Source: Myxococcales bacterium (lineage in GTDB: Bacteria; Myxococcota; Polyangia; Nannocystales; Nannocystaceae). From it: a DNA stretch of 64,000 nt. A model generated the notes under the pieces. It made no database searches. It had not been told where the DNA came from and saw only the letters and a list, made by a program, of their open reading frames with translations. Within the stretch, counting starts at the first letter, position 1. Each line of letters begins with the position of its first letter. The position numbers were made by a program, and so were the translations under genes. Below, one piece after another: positions 55,085 to 64,000 of this stretch. The stretch lies in the NCBI GenBank assembly GCA_016793465.1, contig JAEUJW010000028.1:1-64000 (forward strand), read 5' to 3'.

Positions 55085-57712
55085 ATGAAGAAGGCGGAAC
55101 ATAACGGCCCCGATGATGCCCACAGGCTGTGGCACATGGCCATCGACTCGACCGCGCCGGCCCATCCGCCGCGGGCGCCGGCGGCCGCCGCGACCCCGGC
55201 GACGCCGCCGGTGGCCCCCGGCACGCGCGTGCACAACTACGTGGTCGAGCAGCTGATCGGCGAGGGCGGCATGGGCGCGGTGTGGCGGGTCAAGCAGCGC
55301 ATGCTGAAGGTCCCGCGGGCGATGAAGGTGCTGAAGGTCGGGACCGCCAGCGTCGACCGCTTCGAGGAGGAGATGGAGATGCTGGCGATGGTCACCCACG
55401 ACAACGTCGTCAAGGTGATCGACAGCGGCGTCTTGCCCGACGGCTCGCTGTTCTACGTGATGGAGCACGTCGAGGGCCGCAGCCTCGAGGCCGACATCGC
55501 CAAGCACAAGGGCCGGCGCCCGCAGTGGGAGTACGTCCGCGACATCATCCTGCAGATCTGCGACGGCCTGGCGGCGATCCACGACCGCGGCATCATCCAC
55601 CGCGACATGAAGCCGGCCAACTGCATGCTCTCGCCCGGCGTCAACGAGGTCGTGCACGTCAAGATCGTCGACCTCGGCATCGCCCGCCGCAGCTCGGTGA
55701 TGCGCCCCGGCAGCACCTCCGACGGCATGTTCATCGGCAGCGCCGCCTACGCCTCGCCCGAGCAGGCCGCCGGCGAGACGACCACGCTGACCTACGGCAG
55801 CGACGTGTACAGCGTCGGCATCATCCTCTACGAGCTGCTCACCGGCGTCATCCCCCACGTCGCCGACGCCCCGACCGACCGCGCCGCCATGCTGCGCCGC
55901 CGCGTGGTCGGCACGCTGCCGCCGCTGCCGAGCCTGCACGTGCGCCCCGGCACCATCCCCCCGGAGATCGACGAGATCATCGTGCGCTGCCTGCAGCCCG
56001 ACCCGCGCGACCGCTTCCAGTCGATCTCCGAGCTCGCCGAGGCCATCCGCCAGACCCCCGACCTGCCGCGTCAGCTCCGCAAGACCCGCCCCTCGCAGTC
56101 GCTCACCTCGGTCGCCGCCGACATCCTGCCGTCCGACTCGTCCGCCTCGCTGGCGATGGCCGCCCAGTCGGGCTCGGGCCTGCGCGTCATCCCGTCGGCG
56201 CAGGAGACCTCGGGCGTGCGCAGCGTGCCCTCGTCGTCGGGCTCGGGCATGCGCGTGCTCCCGCAGGAGCTCGCCGCCAGGGCCTCCGCGTCGGGCCAGT
56301 CGAGCAGCCACCTGACGCCGCTGCCGCCCTCGCAGTCGTCGCCGGGCGCGCCGATCTCCGCGCCCGCGCTCGACAGCTCCACGCTCATCGCCGACCGCCC
56401 GCGCCGCCGGCCGACCCGCCTGCTGCTGCTCGGCGGCGGCGCGGCCGTCGTCGCGGTCGCCGCCGCCGCGCTGGCGATCCCCGGCCTGCGCGCCCGCCTG
56501 TTCGGCGAGTCGATCGACATCATCGGCGCCGACGAGCGCGAGCCCGCCGAGTTCGCCCGCGCCCGCACCGCGATCCAGCGCCTCGGCCTGCAGGAGGCCG
56601 CGGACGTGCAGTCCGTCCTGCAGCGCTACGCCGCCGACCGCGAGCAGACGCCCGGGCACGTCGCCACCGCCCGGCTGCTCGAGGCCGAGCTCGTGCTCAT
56701 GCGGGCGATCGCCTGCCAGATCGCCGTCGCCCTCGACCCCATCCCCGGCGCCGCCGCGGCGTACGTGCAGACCGACCCCGCCCGGGCCGCCGAGCTGCTC
56801 GCGCAGGTCCCTCGCGACCACACGCCCGTGCCCCAGGCCCGCGTGCGCGCGCTGCTCCGCCTGGCCCGCGGCGAGAGCGTCGACACCCCCGTCGACCCCG
56901 ACCTCTCGACCAGCGACCGCGACGAGCTGCTCGCCCTCGCCGGCGCCGCCCCGCTGTGGCGCAAGGGCCACGCCGTGCCCGCCGACCTCATCCCGCCGCT
57001 GCAGCGCCTGCGCACCCCCTCGACGCTGGTCCGCTCGGCCCTCGCCCTCGGCCTGTGGCGCGCCGGCGAGGACTCGCAGGCCCACCGCCTCCTGCTCGCC
57101 ACCCTCAAGATGGCCAGCGACCAGCCCGCCGCCCGCGCCACCTTCGACGCGCTCCTGCGCAGCCACGACGGCGACGCCATCCCCGCGCCGCCTGTCCCCG
57201 AGGACAGCCATCCAGCGCCGCCCGCCGCCGTCGACCCGGTCCAGCCCGCCGCCCCCAAGGCCGGCCCGCCCCGGCCCATCGCCGAGAAGTTCGCGTCGAT
57301 CGACGAGCAGGTCGAGGCCGGCTGCCAGCGCGTCCGCAAGGGCGACCACCGCAGCGGCGTGAAGGTGCTGATGGACGCGCTCAACCATGGCGCCGAGTTC
57401 GAGTCCAACTTCGACCTGTGCGTCTGCCTCGGCGAGGGCTTCGCCCGCCAGCGCGCCCACGACGTGTCGCTGCAGTGGTTTCGCCGCGCGCTGCGCCTCG
57501 ACCCCGTGCACCCCGGCGCCCTCGCCGGTGCCGCCCGCGCCGCCGACCTGCTCGGCCGCGAGGAGCGGGCCCTCGAGCTCTACCGCCGCCTCCTCGAGGT
57601 CGACCCCAGGAACGCCGCCGCCCAGGCCTACGTCGACAAGCACTACGCGCCTCCGAGCCCCGAAGAAAACGGCCCCTTCCTCCCCGTCGAGGAGCCGAGC
57701 AAGGCGCCGTAG
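55085..57712 (+). CDS. Membrane Ser/Thr protein kinase with C-terminal TPRs
   Basis: 875 residues from the ATG of MKKAEHNGPDDAHRLWHMAI; the frame is open upstream but is filler. Kinase domain from ~residue 45: IGEGGMGAVWRV, AMKVLKV (catalytic Lys), IIHRDMKPANCM, IVDLGIAR (DLG replaces DFG, still with Asp), GSAAYASPEQAAG. The kinase looks active. A Ser-rich linker leads to one transmembrane helix (LLLGGGAAVVAVAAAALAI), then ~400 periplasmic residues ending in TPR helices (FDLCVCLGEGFARQRAHDVS, LQWFRRALRLDPVHPGALAG, ERALELYRRLLEVDPRNAAA). A perfect CTGTCC-CCGA-GGACAG stem occurs inside the coding sequence at 57192-57207. Confidence 0.92.
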   Translation: MKKAEHNGPDDAHRLWHMAIDSTAPAHPPRAPAAAATPATPPVAPGTRVHNYVVEQLIGEGGMGAVWRVKQRMLKVPRAMKVLKVGTASVDRFEEEMEMLAMVTHDNVVKVIDSGVLPDGSLFYVMEHVEGRSLEADIAKHKGRRPQWEYVRDIILQICDGLAAIHDRGIIHRDMKPANCMLSPGVNEVVHVKIVDLGIARRSSVMRPGSTSDGMFIGSAAYASPEQAAGETTTLTYGSDVYSVGIILYELLTGVIPHVADAPTDRAAMLRRRVVGTLPPLPSLHVRPGTIPPEIDEIIVRCLQPDPRDRFQSISELAEAIRQTPDLPRQLRKTRPSQSLTSVAADILPSDSSASLAMAAQSGSGLRVIPSAQETSGVRSVPSSSGSGMRVLPQELAARASASGQSSSHLTPLPPSQSSPGAPISAPALDSSTLIADRPRRRPTRLLLLGGGAAVVAVAAAALAIPGLRARLFGESIDIIGADEREPAEFARARTAIQRLGLQEAADVQSVLQRYAADREQTPGHVATARLLEAELVLMRAIACQIAVALDPIPGAAAAYVQTDPARAAELLAQVPRDHTPVPQARVRALLRLARGESVDTPVDPDLSTSDRDELLALAGAAPLWRKGHAVPADLIPPLQRLRTPSTLVRSALALGLWRAGEDSQAHRLLLATLKMASDQPAARATFDALLRSHDGDAIPAPPVPEDSHPAPPAAVDPVQPAAPKAGPPRPIAEKFASIDEQVEAGCQRVRKGDHRSGVKVLMDALNHGAEFESNFDLCVCLGEGFARQRAHDVSLQWFRRALRLDPVHPGALAGAARAADLLGREERALELYRRLLEVDPRNAAAQAYVDKHYAPPSPEENGPFLPVEEPSKAP

Positions 57713-57900
57713 TCGCCCCCGCGCGCCGAACGTCCCGCATCGCGGGCTGTCTCGACGTCACGCGCCGCTGTGTCCTGCGGCGACGGCGGACGACGGCAGC
57801 CACGACGGCCGCACCGACGCCGCGCGCGGCGAAGGCTCACCCCGCCGTCGAACAACGAGCGGCGCGCCGCCGCGGTCGACGCGCGGGGCACCACGTCGCT

Positions 57901-59961
57901 TCAGACCGCACGACCGGCCGCGCCGAGCTTCCAGCGCACGCGGGCCAGGGTCAGCGGGACCACGGCCCCGGACAGCCTGGCGTCCTTGCGCAGCGCCCGA
58001 CCGGCCTCGCGCAGCGTGGCGCCCGAGCCGATGAAGTCGTCGAGCAGCAGCACGTCGCCGCTCGGCCGCGCGGACGAGCCGACGCCCATGCGGCCGTCGA
58101 CGTTCTCGCGGCGCTGGTCGTTGTTGCGGAGCTCGGCCTGGCGCGCGTTCGGCTGCTTGTGCCACACCAGCAGGTCGGGCAGCGTCGGCACGCCGAGCGC
58201 CTCGCCGACGATCGCCAGGGCCTCGTCGCGTTGCCGCCAGTCGCGGCTCGGCACCGCCGCCGCCGCGCGCACGTCGTGGCGCTGCGCCAGCGCCCGCGCC
58301 TGCCGGGCCAGCAGGTCGGCCAGCGCCGGGTCGAGCGGGACGTCCTGCTCGCGCCGCGCGAACAGCCCGCGGTGCAGCTCGCCGCCGAGCTCCGCGTCGA
58401 GCAGCGCGAGGCCCTCGGCCATGAGCGGGCGGGCGCTCGCGGCGATCGGCGAGGGCCGGGCCGCCAGCCAGCCCTGCGCGTGCGCCAGCCCGGACGCCAG
58501 GTCGACCGCCGAGCGCTGCCGCTTGCACAGCGAGCAGCGTCCGCACGCCGTCGCCTCGCGGTCGCCGAGCGCCCGCCGCAGGCACGCCATCAGGCAGTCC
58601 GGCTCCTGCCGACCGTAGGCGAGCATGGCCGCCAGCTCGCGCTGGCGCACGCTCTGCTGGTTCCTGTAGCGCGACAGGTCGGGCGCGTCGGACCGCGCGA
58701 GGCGCTCGTAGACCTGCTTGCCGTCGGCGCTGCGCTTGCGCAAAAAGCCCTGCTCGACCAGCTCGGCGACCACCACGGTGACGCGTGTCGGGTGCAGGCC
58801 GCTGCGGATCTTCAGCGCGGTCAGCCCGAGCGGCCCGTCGTCGAGCGCCGCGAGCACATTATTAAAGTCCTCGGGGTGCGGCTGGGCCGAGTCGATGAAG
58901 TGCTCCTGGATGCGGCTGTCCTCGGCGTCGAACAGCAGGATGCCGCGCGCGGGCTGGCCGTCGCGGCCGGCGCGCCCGACCTCCTGATAGTACGCCGTCA
59001 CCGACCCGGGCACGTCGACGTGCACCACGTAGCGCAGGTCCGACTTGTCGATGCCCATGCCGAGCGCGTTGGTCGCGGCGATGGCCGGGTGCTGGCCGGC
59101 GAGGAACTCGTCCTGCAGCGCCCGCTTGCGCTCCGGCTCGAGGCCCGCGTGATAGGCGGCGGCCGCCACCCCGCGGTGGCGCAGGTACTCGGCGACGAGC
59201 TCGGTGTGCTCGCGCGTCGCGCAGTACAGCAGGCCCGGGGCCGGCAGGCGCGGCACGACCTGCGCGAGGTAGGCCAGCTTGGCCGCCATCCCGTGCAGCC
59301 CGACGACCGCGAGCTGGAGGTTCGGGCGGTCCATGCCGCTGCGATGGACCCGCAGCGGCCCGCCGAGCCCCGCCATCTGCTCGCGGATGTCGGCCTCGAC
59401 CCGCTCGTCGGCGGTCGCCGTCAGCCCGAGCACGCGCAGCTGCGGGTGGCGCTCGCGCAGCGCCCGCAGCAGGTGAACGATCTGCCGGTACGCCGGGCGA
59501 AAGTCGTGGCCCCACGTCGAGATGCAGTGCGCCTCGTCGACCACCACCAGGCGGACCGGCAGGTCCGCGAGGGCCGCGAAGCGGTCGACGTGGTCGAGGT
59601 GCTCCGGCGACACGAACAGCAGCCGCAGCGCGCCCTCGGCCGCCGCCGCCGCGGTCGCCGCGTTCTCCTCGTCCGACTGGTCGCTGTTCACGCTGCCCGC
59701 CGGCAGCCCGAAGCGGTCGTTGAGGTGGCCGAGCTGGTCGCGCATCAGCGCCAGCAGCGGCGAGATCACCAGCGTGACGCCCCCGAGCAGCGCGGCCGGC
59801 AGCTGGTACAGCAGGCTCTTGCCGTAGCCGGTCGGCTGGATGCACAGCAAGCTCCCGCCGGCCAGGATCGCCTCGACGCTCTCGCGCTGGCCGGGGCGGA
59901 ACTCGGCGAAGCCGAAGCGCTCGGCGAGCGCACGATCGATCTCGGCGGGCGTGAATTGCAC
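57901..59961 (-). CDS. recQ: RecQ-like DNA helicase fused to a phosphoribosyltransferase-like domain
   Basis: 686 residues. Helicase motifs in order: FRPGQRESVEAIL (motif 0), CIQPTGYGKSLLYQ (Walker A), VISPLLALMRDQ, VVVDEAHCISTWGHDFRP (Walker B and aromatic loop), LGLTATA, GLLYCATREHTE, ATNALGMGIDKSDLRYVVH, YYQEVGRAGRDG. A zinc-binding Cys set follows (CLMACLRRALGDREATACG, RCSLC). There is no clear HRDC; instead the last ~100 residues hold DVLLLDDFIGSGATLREAGR, the PRPP-binding loop of type I phosphoribosyltransferases (ComF-like). Similar RecQ-PRTase fusions exist in other bacteria. Its role is probably in DNA repair or recombination; the PRTase function is unknown. Confidence 0.9.
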   Translation of the reverse strand: MQFTPAEIDRALAERFGFAEFRPGQRESVEAILAGGSLLCIQPTGYGKSLLYQLPAALLGGVTLVISPLLALMRDQLGHLNDRFGLPAGSVNSDQSDEENAATAAAAAEGALRLLFVSPEHLDHVDRFAALADLPVRLVVVDEAHCISTWGHDFRPAYRQIVHLLRALRERHPQLRVLGLTATADERVEADIREQMAGLGGPLRVHRSGMDRPNLQLAVVGLHGMAAKLAYLAQVVPRLPAPGLLYCATREHTELVAEYLRHRGVAAAAYHAGLEPERKRALQDEFLAGQHPAIAATNALGMGIDKSDLRYVVHVDVPGSVTAYYQEVGRAGRDGQPARGILLFDAEDSRIQEHFIDSAQPHPEDFNNVLAALDDGPLGLTALKIRSGLHPTRVTVVVAELVEQGFLRKRSADGKQVYERLARSDAPDLSRYRNQQSVRQRELAAMLAYGRQEPDCLMACLRRALGDREATACGRCSLCKRQRSAVDLASGLAHAQGWLAARPSPIAASARPLMAEGLALLDAELGGELHRGLFARREQDVPLDPALADLLARQARALAQRHDVRAAAAVPSRDWRQRDEALAIVGEALGVPTLPDLLVWHKQPNARQAELRNNDQRRENVDGRMGVGSSARPSGDVLLLDDFIGSGATLREAGRALRKDARLSGAVVPLTLARVRWKLGAAGRAV

Positions 59962-60006
59962 GCGGGGATACCTAACACCCCGCGCGGCGCCCGGCCACCG
60001 CGCCCT

Positions 60007-60429
60007 CTACGGCGTCGGCGCCGCGTCCTGGGCGCACAGCAGGCGGCAGGTCGCGCGGTCGTCCTCGCCGCGGTTCCCCTGGCGGCACTCGTCGACGCAG
60101 GTGGTCAGCCGGTCGAGCACCGCGGGCGCCACGTCCGCGGGCCGGCACCCGGCGCGGCAGGCCTCCGCCGCGACCGCGTCGGCCGGGTCGCAGCGCCCGA
60201 GGCAGCTCGCGGTCGACGCCAGCGCGGGCGGCTTGCCGGGGTTCGGGGTCACCTTGGCGGCCTCCGAGCAGTTGAGGCGGCAGGTCGCCTGGTCGGTCTC
60301 GCTGAGCTTGCGGTCGTTGCAGGTGTCGAAGCACGCCGCCAGCGCGGTCCGCCCCTCCTCGGTGGCCAGCGGATCACAGCCGCCGAGCAGCGCGAGCAAC
60401 GACAGCAGGGACGTTCGGGAGATTGTCAT
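60007..60429 (-). CDS. Cys-rich lipoprotein, 140 aa
   Basis: From the ATG of MTISRTSLLSLLALLGGCDP, with lipobox LGGC. The mature part has about eleven Cys in a regular pattern: CFDTCNDRKLSETDQATCRL, NCSEAAK, SCLGRCDPADAVAAEACRAG, CVDECRQGNRGEDDRATCRL, LC. The CxxxC...C..[LR].C spacing is repeated, suggesting an internal duplication of a disulfide-bonded helical hairpin. Such small Cys-rich lipoproteins are frequent in myxobacteria; the function is unknown. It is divergent from the 44-aa membrane protein gene. Confidence 0.8.
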   Translation of the reverse strand: MTISRTSLLSLLALLGGCDPLATEEGRTALAACFDTCNDRKLSETDQATCRLNCSEAAKVTPNPGKPPALASTASCLGRCDPADAVAAEACRAGCRPADVAPAVLDRLTTCVDECRQGNRGEDDRATCRLLCAQDAAPTP

Positions 60430-60457
60430 GCCTGGGCGATGAGCAAGCCGCGTGCCA

Positions 60458-60473
60458 CACCTCCGCGGAGGTG
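60458..60473. promoter_or_regulatory. 16-bp perfect palindrome CACCTCCGCGGAGGTG
   Basis: Located 29 bp upstream of the Cys-rich lipoprotein start codon, in the 218-bp divergent gap before the 44-aa gene. A continuous palindrome of this length suits a dimeric repressor site. Confidence 0.55.
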
Positions 60474-60647
60474 CGGCGCCTCGCCCGTGGCCCCCACCAT
60501 GCAAGCCCTGCAGGGCCCTGCAAGCCGCACCGGCGACCTCGCTCACGCGGCGCTCGCAAACCCGGGACGACGCGACGCGCGAGCGGCTGGCACACGCCTT
60601 GCTCTTCATCTCCTCGACTTCGACTTGAAGCGAAGGAGGGAATTGCC

Positions 60648-60782
60648 ATGCTCGCCGTGACCAAGCTGATCATCTCTTCCGAGGGCCTCGCAACGATCAT
60701 TCTCTGCTGGGCGCTCGGCGCCGGCCTCATCGTCTCGCTCGCCCTGCTCAACCGCCGCCGCATCCGCTCGCAGGACCATTAG
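60648..60782 (+). CDS. Small single-helix membrane protein, 44 aa
   Basis: MLAVTKLIISSEGLATIILC then WALGAGLIVSLALLNRRRIR and SQDH. It has a perfect Shine-Dalgarno (GAAGGAGGGA, 7 nt before the ATG), the best in the window, which argues strongly that it is translated and at a high level. One transmembrane helix with a basic RRRIR stop-transfer end. It is followed by a strong terminator. The function is unknown. Confidence 0.75.
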   Translation: MLAVTKLIISSEGLATIILCWALGAGLIVSLALLNRRRIRSQDH

Positions 60783-60859
60783 CCCCCCGGTCCGGCGAGC
60801 GCCCGCGCGTCGCGTCCACGGCTCCCGTCGCCCGGGGGCCGTCTCCATTTAAGGCGCCT

Positions 60860-60904
60860 GAAAGAGGAGGAGCCGGACGCGTCGCGCCCGGCTCCTCCTC
60901 TTTC
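60860..60904. terminator. Bidirectional intrinsic-type terminator
   Basis: Perfect 17-bp stem GAAAGAGGAGGAGCCGG / CCGGCTCCTCCTCTTTC with an 11-nt loop, placed between two convergent genes (ends at 60782 and 60907). The stem's A-rich foot gives a TTTC run on either strand, so it can stop transcription from both sides. Confidence 0.85.
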
Positions 60905-60906
60905 GG

Positions 60907-61086
60907 TCACATCCCCGGCTCGGACCAGCGGGCGTCGCCGCGGGCCTTGCCGCGCAGGATCTTGTAGATCGCCACCAGCATGGCGAACACGCCGAGCCAC
61001 AACAGGCCCATCACCACGAACGCGGCCAGGTCGATCCAGCGCACGCTCGCCTCGGCGAGCATCGTCTCGTTCATTCCCATCATCAT
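60907..61086 (-). CDS. Small membrane protein coupled to the HTTM gene, 59 aa
   Basis: Begins MMMGMNETMLAEASVRWIDL; a GTG at 61095 overlapping the upstream TGA (GTGA) is an equally good start, and that overlap style is common in this genome. One membrane helix (FVVMGLLWLGVFAMLVAIYK) followed by a basic tail ILRGKARGDARW. It sits immediately after the HTTM gene and before the strong terminator, so it is probably an accessory subunit of the HTTM protein. Confidence 0.75.
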   Translation of the reverse strand: MMMGMNETMLAEASVRWIDLAAFVVMGLLWLGVFAMLVAIYKILRGKARGDARWSEPGM

Positions 61087-61091
61087 GGCGC

Positions 61092-63599
61092 TCACCCTTC
61101 CTTCCTCCGCTTCTCCGCGGACTTGTCCCACTTCGCCTTGCGGCCCTTGGCCCACGGCTTGTACGCCCCCTCCGGCAGCGGGGGCAGGCCGTGGCGCGCG
61201 CGCACCGTGTCGCTGAGCTGCGCCTCCGGCTCGCTCGCGCAGCTCGTGGTGTGCAGCCGGACCTCCTTGGCGTGCTTGGCGAGCTGGACCTCGGGCAGGT
61301 AATACCCGCCGCGCGCCACCTCGTCGGGCCCGGGGATCCGGTAGCTCACCTTGTACAGCACGACCTTCTGCGGGGCGACGCCGCCGTGCTGCAGCGCCCA
61401 CTCGCGGCAGTGGTAGCGGCCGTACCACTTCTGGTACCAGTCGCCCTTGCCCGCCTCGCCGCCGCTCATGCGCCGGTTCATCTTGTAGATGCGGTCGTTG
61501 AAGATCCACGGCACCGGCTTGTGGCCCGCGGCGTACATGTCCGTGCGCATGTCGTGGACCCCGCCCTCGGCGTCGGTCACCAGCACCTTCAAGAACACGT
61601 TGTGACGCGGCGGGTTGGGCGCGAACATCGACCAGCCCTGGGCCGTGTGCGTGCGCGTCAGCCACAGGCGGAACGGCGCCTGCGCGGCCCCGCGGAAGGT
61701 CTTCAGGCACTGCTTGTCCGGCATGCACCACACCGCGACCGCGGTGATGTGATAGACGACCAGCGAGCCGACGAGGAAGCGACCCCACGGGCCGTAGGCC
61801 CACGGGTGGCTCGCCATCGCGGGGTCGTCGCGCCGGCCCCCGCGGCGCCAGCCGACCCACGCGCCGACGAACAGCGCGACGAGCCCGCCCGCGGCGGCCA
61901 CGCGCGCCCCGGGCAGGCCGTTGCCCGCGAGCACGACGCCGACGACGCCGGCGGACAGCGCGACGAGCATGGCGGCGACCGGCAGGCGGGCCGCGTCGTG
62001 GCGCAGGTGCGGCAGCCGCGGGTCCTCGGCGGGGATCGGCCCGCGCCCCGCCTGCACGTCCGCGGGGATGCCCGGCACTCCGAGCCGCGCGAGCATGCGG
62101 CCGATCACCCGCAGCATCCCGGCCAGCTCGGCGCCGTTGAGGAACACCATGTATGTCAGCAGCATGATCGGCGCGAACATGCCGATGTTCATCAGCACCA
62201 GCAGGTGCCCGTGGAACAGGATGCCCACGGTGAGGAACACCCGGCGCCCGAGGAACCACCCGCAGAACCACTCGAGGTCGAGCACGTACTCGCGGCCGCC
62301 GACCCGCACGCGGAACGGGCGCTCGCGCAGGCGGTGCCACAACCACCCGAACCCGCCGAGCAGCGCCAGCCAGCCGACCGCGAACAGCCACTGCACGGTC
62401 AGAAGGCTCGGCTTGCCGGCGCCCTCGCGGTAGTGCACCGGGAACGCCACCTCCGACACGACCAGCGCAAGCAGCCCGAGCGTCAGCCATAGCCCGCGGA
62501 TCAGCCAGGTGCGGGCCGCGCTGTAGGCCGGCAGGCGCTCGCGCAGCGCCCAGCGGGTCACCAGCCCGACGATCACCAGCGGGAACGCGGCCTGCCACAC
62601 GTGGACCACCCACGTCATCAGGCGAAACAGGTTGGTCCCGAACACCGCCGACAGGTACTGCGGCGGCACGCGGTAGAAGTGGTCGAGGTTGAGCGCGTAG
62701 TACAGGCTGTCGCCGCGCATCCACACGTCGCCGTTCTTGGCGCAGCCGCCGTACACGTAGATCGTCGCGATCTGCAGCATCATGAGCAGGCGCGGCCAGG
62801 CCGGCACGCGGCGGTAGATCGCCTCGAGCCCGCGCGGGTGCTCCGGCGACGGCGGCGCGCCCGCGCCGTCGCCCGGCCCGCCGGGCAGGCTCAGCCGGCC
62901 CTCGCGGGCCAGCCGGCGGCAGCGCAGCCAGTTGTCGACGCTGTACGCCTTGCCGCACTGCGAGAGCACCAGATAGAAGAAGATGCAGCTGTAGACGAGG
63001 TCGGTGCCCTCCATGAACAGCGGGTTGCGCAGGGTGATGCTGTGCATCCCGAACCAGCTGAGCACGCCCATCAGCCGCGTGCGCCAGCCGAACATGAACG
63101 CCGTCGTCACCGCCGCGAACGCCCAGAAGTGCAGCCAGAACGCCGTCGGCGAGTCCCAGAACCACAGCAGCGAGAACTTCGGCCCCTTCAAAAATTCGCC
63201 GACGGCGCGCGCGTCGAAGAACCCGGCCGCCTCGCCGACGCCGTCGCCGTAGCCGACGAACTGCTCGCGGGCCAGCAGCTCGCGGGCGGTGTCGGTCGAG
63301 AAGATGCCCTCGTCGGTGAACAGGAACGTGAAGTGGTCCCACAGCCCGCCGACGTTCATCAGCACCCAGGCGGCGAACAGCACGCGGAACAGCCCGAGCG
63401 CGCGCGGGTCCTCGGTGCGCAGCCACAGCCGGCGCCAGCGGTCGGCCTGGGCGACGCCGAGGAGCACCACGACGACGGCGCAGGCCAGCAGCAGCCAGCC
63501 GATGGTGGGTGAGAGGGCGACGGCCTCCTCGTTGACGAGCGGCGCGTCGGTGAGGACGAGTCCCAGTAAATTATTAAAGGAGCCGATCATCGTAATCAC
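61092..63599 (-). CDS. HTTM (vitamin K-dependent gamma-carboxylase-like) membrane protein
   Basis: 835 residues (start at 63599; an ATG three codons on is possible). N-terminal half with multiple membrane helices and the HTTM/VKG-carboxylase pattern: ALGLFRVLFAAWVLMNVGGL, TFLFTDEGIFSTDTAREL, LHFWAFAAVTTAFMFGWRTR, GMHSITLRNPLFMEGTDLVY, and LMMLQIATIYVYGGCAKNGD. The C-terminal ~200 residues are soluble (WSMFAPNPPRHNVFLKVLVT, KWYGRYHCREWALQHGG). HTTM proteins are bacterial relatives of gamma-glutamyl carboxylase; most lack proven carboxylase activity. A VKOR homologue is encoded at 29233, but no link can be claimed. Followed directly by a small membrane protein gene. Confidence 0.87.
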   Translation of the reverse strand: MITMIGSFNNLLGLVLTDAPLVNEEAVALSPTIGWLLLACAVVVVLLGVAQADRWRRLWLRTEDPRALGLFRVLFAAWVLMNVGGLWDHFTFLFTDEGIFSTDTARELLAREQFVGYGDGVGEAAGFFDARAVGEFLKGPKFSLLWFWDSPTAFWLHFWAFAAVTTAFMFGWRTRLMGVLSWFGMHSITLRNPLFMEGTDLVYSCIFFYLVLSQCGKAYSVDNWLRCRRLAREGRLSLPGGPGDGAGAPPSPEHPRGLEAIYRRVPAWPRLLMMLQIATIYVYGGCAKNGDVWMRGDSLYYALNLDHFYRVPPQYLSAVFGTNLFRLMTWVVHVWQAAFPLVIVGLVTRWALRERLPAYSAARTWLIRGLWLTLGLLALVVSEVAFPVHYREGAGKPSLLTVQWLFAVGWLALLGGFGWLWHRLRERPFRVRVGGREYVLDLEWFCGWFLGRRVFLTVGILFHGHLLVLMNIGMFAPIMLLTYMVFLNGAELAGMLRVIGRMLARLGVPGIPADVQAGRGPIPAEDPRLPHLRHDAARLPVAAMLVALSAGVVGVVLAGNGLPGARVAAAGGLVALFVGAWVGWRRGGRRDDPAMASHPWAYGPWGRFLVGSLVVYHITAVAVWCMPDKQCLKTFRGAAQAPFRLWLTRTHTAQGWSMFAPNPPRHNVFLKVLVTDAEGGVHDMRTDMYAAGHKPVPWIFNDRIYKMNRRMSGGEAGKGDWYQKWYGRYHCREWALQHGGVAPQKVVLYKVSYRIPGPDEVARGGYYLPEVQLAKHAKEVRLHTTSCASEPEAQLSDTVRARHGLPPLPEGAYKPWAKGRKAKWDKSAEKRRKEG

Positions 63600-63709
63600 A
63601 GTACCTTCAGGTTCGACGGGCGCGCCCCGCGGGGGGCGACGTCAGGATGTTTCGCAGCTCACGCAAATGTTCGAATCACGTGCAATCCGTGCACGTGCGC
63701 GGCGGCCGG

Positions 63710-64000
<291 letters not shown>

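Noticed and set aside
55129..60660. 1843-codon plus-strand ORF running through a kinase gene and across RecQ
   Set aside because: A shadow frame: it overlaps the kinase out of frame and RecQ on the opposite strand and reads as Arg/Pro repeats.
63660..63709. CACGTGCAATCCGTGCACGTG-like repeats upstream of the HTTM gene as an operator
   Set aside because: The symmetry is imperfect and the region directly follows a stop codon; insufficient to call a site.

Overview
The window is very GC-rich DNA (about three quarters G+C by eye). The gene content points to a myxobacterium, most likely of the Nannocystis/Plesiocystis type. It has four intact eukaryotic-like Ser/Thr kinases plus one degenerate kinase, many lipoproteins with Thr/Ser/Gly-rich linkers after the lipobox, Myxococcus-type Cys-rich repeats, AgmX/PglI-like C-terminal domains, REC-PATAN (DUF4388-like) response regulators, and a bacterial Thg1-like protein. 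The genus is inferred from style; there is no rRNA or other marker. I saw no tRNA, rRNA, CRISPR array, IS element or prophage.

Layout. 0.1-5.1 kb: CmcJ-like oxygenase, response regulator, FAD/GcvT dehydrogenase. 5.3-13.3 kb: a hypothetical protein, a VIT/VWA lipoprotein, an RsbR-like STAS protein and a large kinase with a WD40-like sensor. 13.8-20.3 kb: FG-GAP lipoprotein, Thg1-like protein, a redoxin interrupted by an in-frame UGA that reads as selenocysteine, two paralogous MerR-type proteins, and a divergent LysR/pirin pair. 20.6-23.1 kb: a second REC-PATAN regulator and a membrane-anchored pseudokinase. 23.1-27.1 kb: an orphan type VI secretion island (TIGR02270-like, DUF6484-like, VgrG). 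27.4-33.0 kb: a five-gene operon joined by four 4-nt start/stop overlaps. It encodes a kinase, a VKOR-DsbA fusion, a Cys-rich OmpA-like protein, a one-helix protein and a TlpA-like redoxin, and looks like an envelope thiol-redox module tied to a kinase.

33-46 kb is mostly cell-surface lipoproteins (DUF1554-like, EF-hand-like, metal-hydrolase-like, parallel beta-helix), with a kinase and an SDR/TetR pair between them. 45.7-52.9 kb is a housekeeping stretch: SurE, lipid kinase, DUF1328, UPF0158, an ECF-like sigma factor divergent from a thioredoxin, phosphoesterase, pseudouridine synthase and Sir2. 53-54.8 kb is an esterase-family gene broken by one in-frame TAG. 55-64 kb holds a kinase with TPRs, a RecQ-phosphoribosyltransferase fusion, a Cys-rich lipoprotein, small membrane proteins, an HTTM (gamma-carboxylase-like) membrane protein and the 3' end of a sigma-54 activator gene.

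The most notable observations are the UGA-containing redoxin with a bacterial-SECIS-like hairpin, the amber-interrupted esterase, the degenerate kinase, the kinase/thiol-redox operon, several perfect inverted repeats in divergent promoters, a recurring TGTCC...GGACA palindrome, and an excess of TTAA-centred A/T islets. All calls come from reading motifs; no database search was possible.
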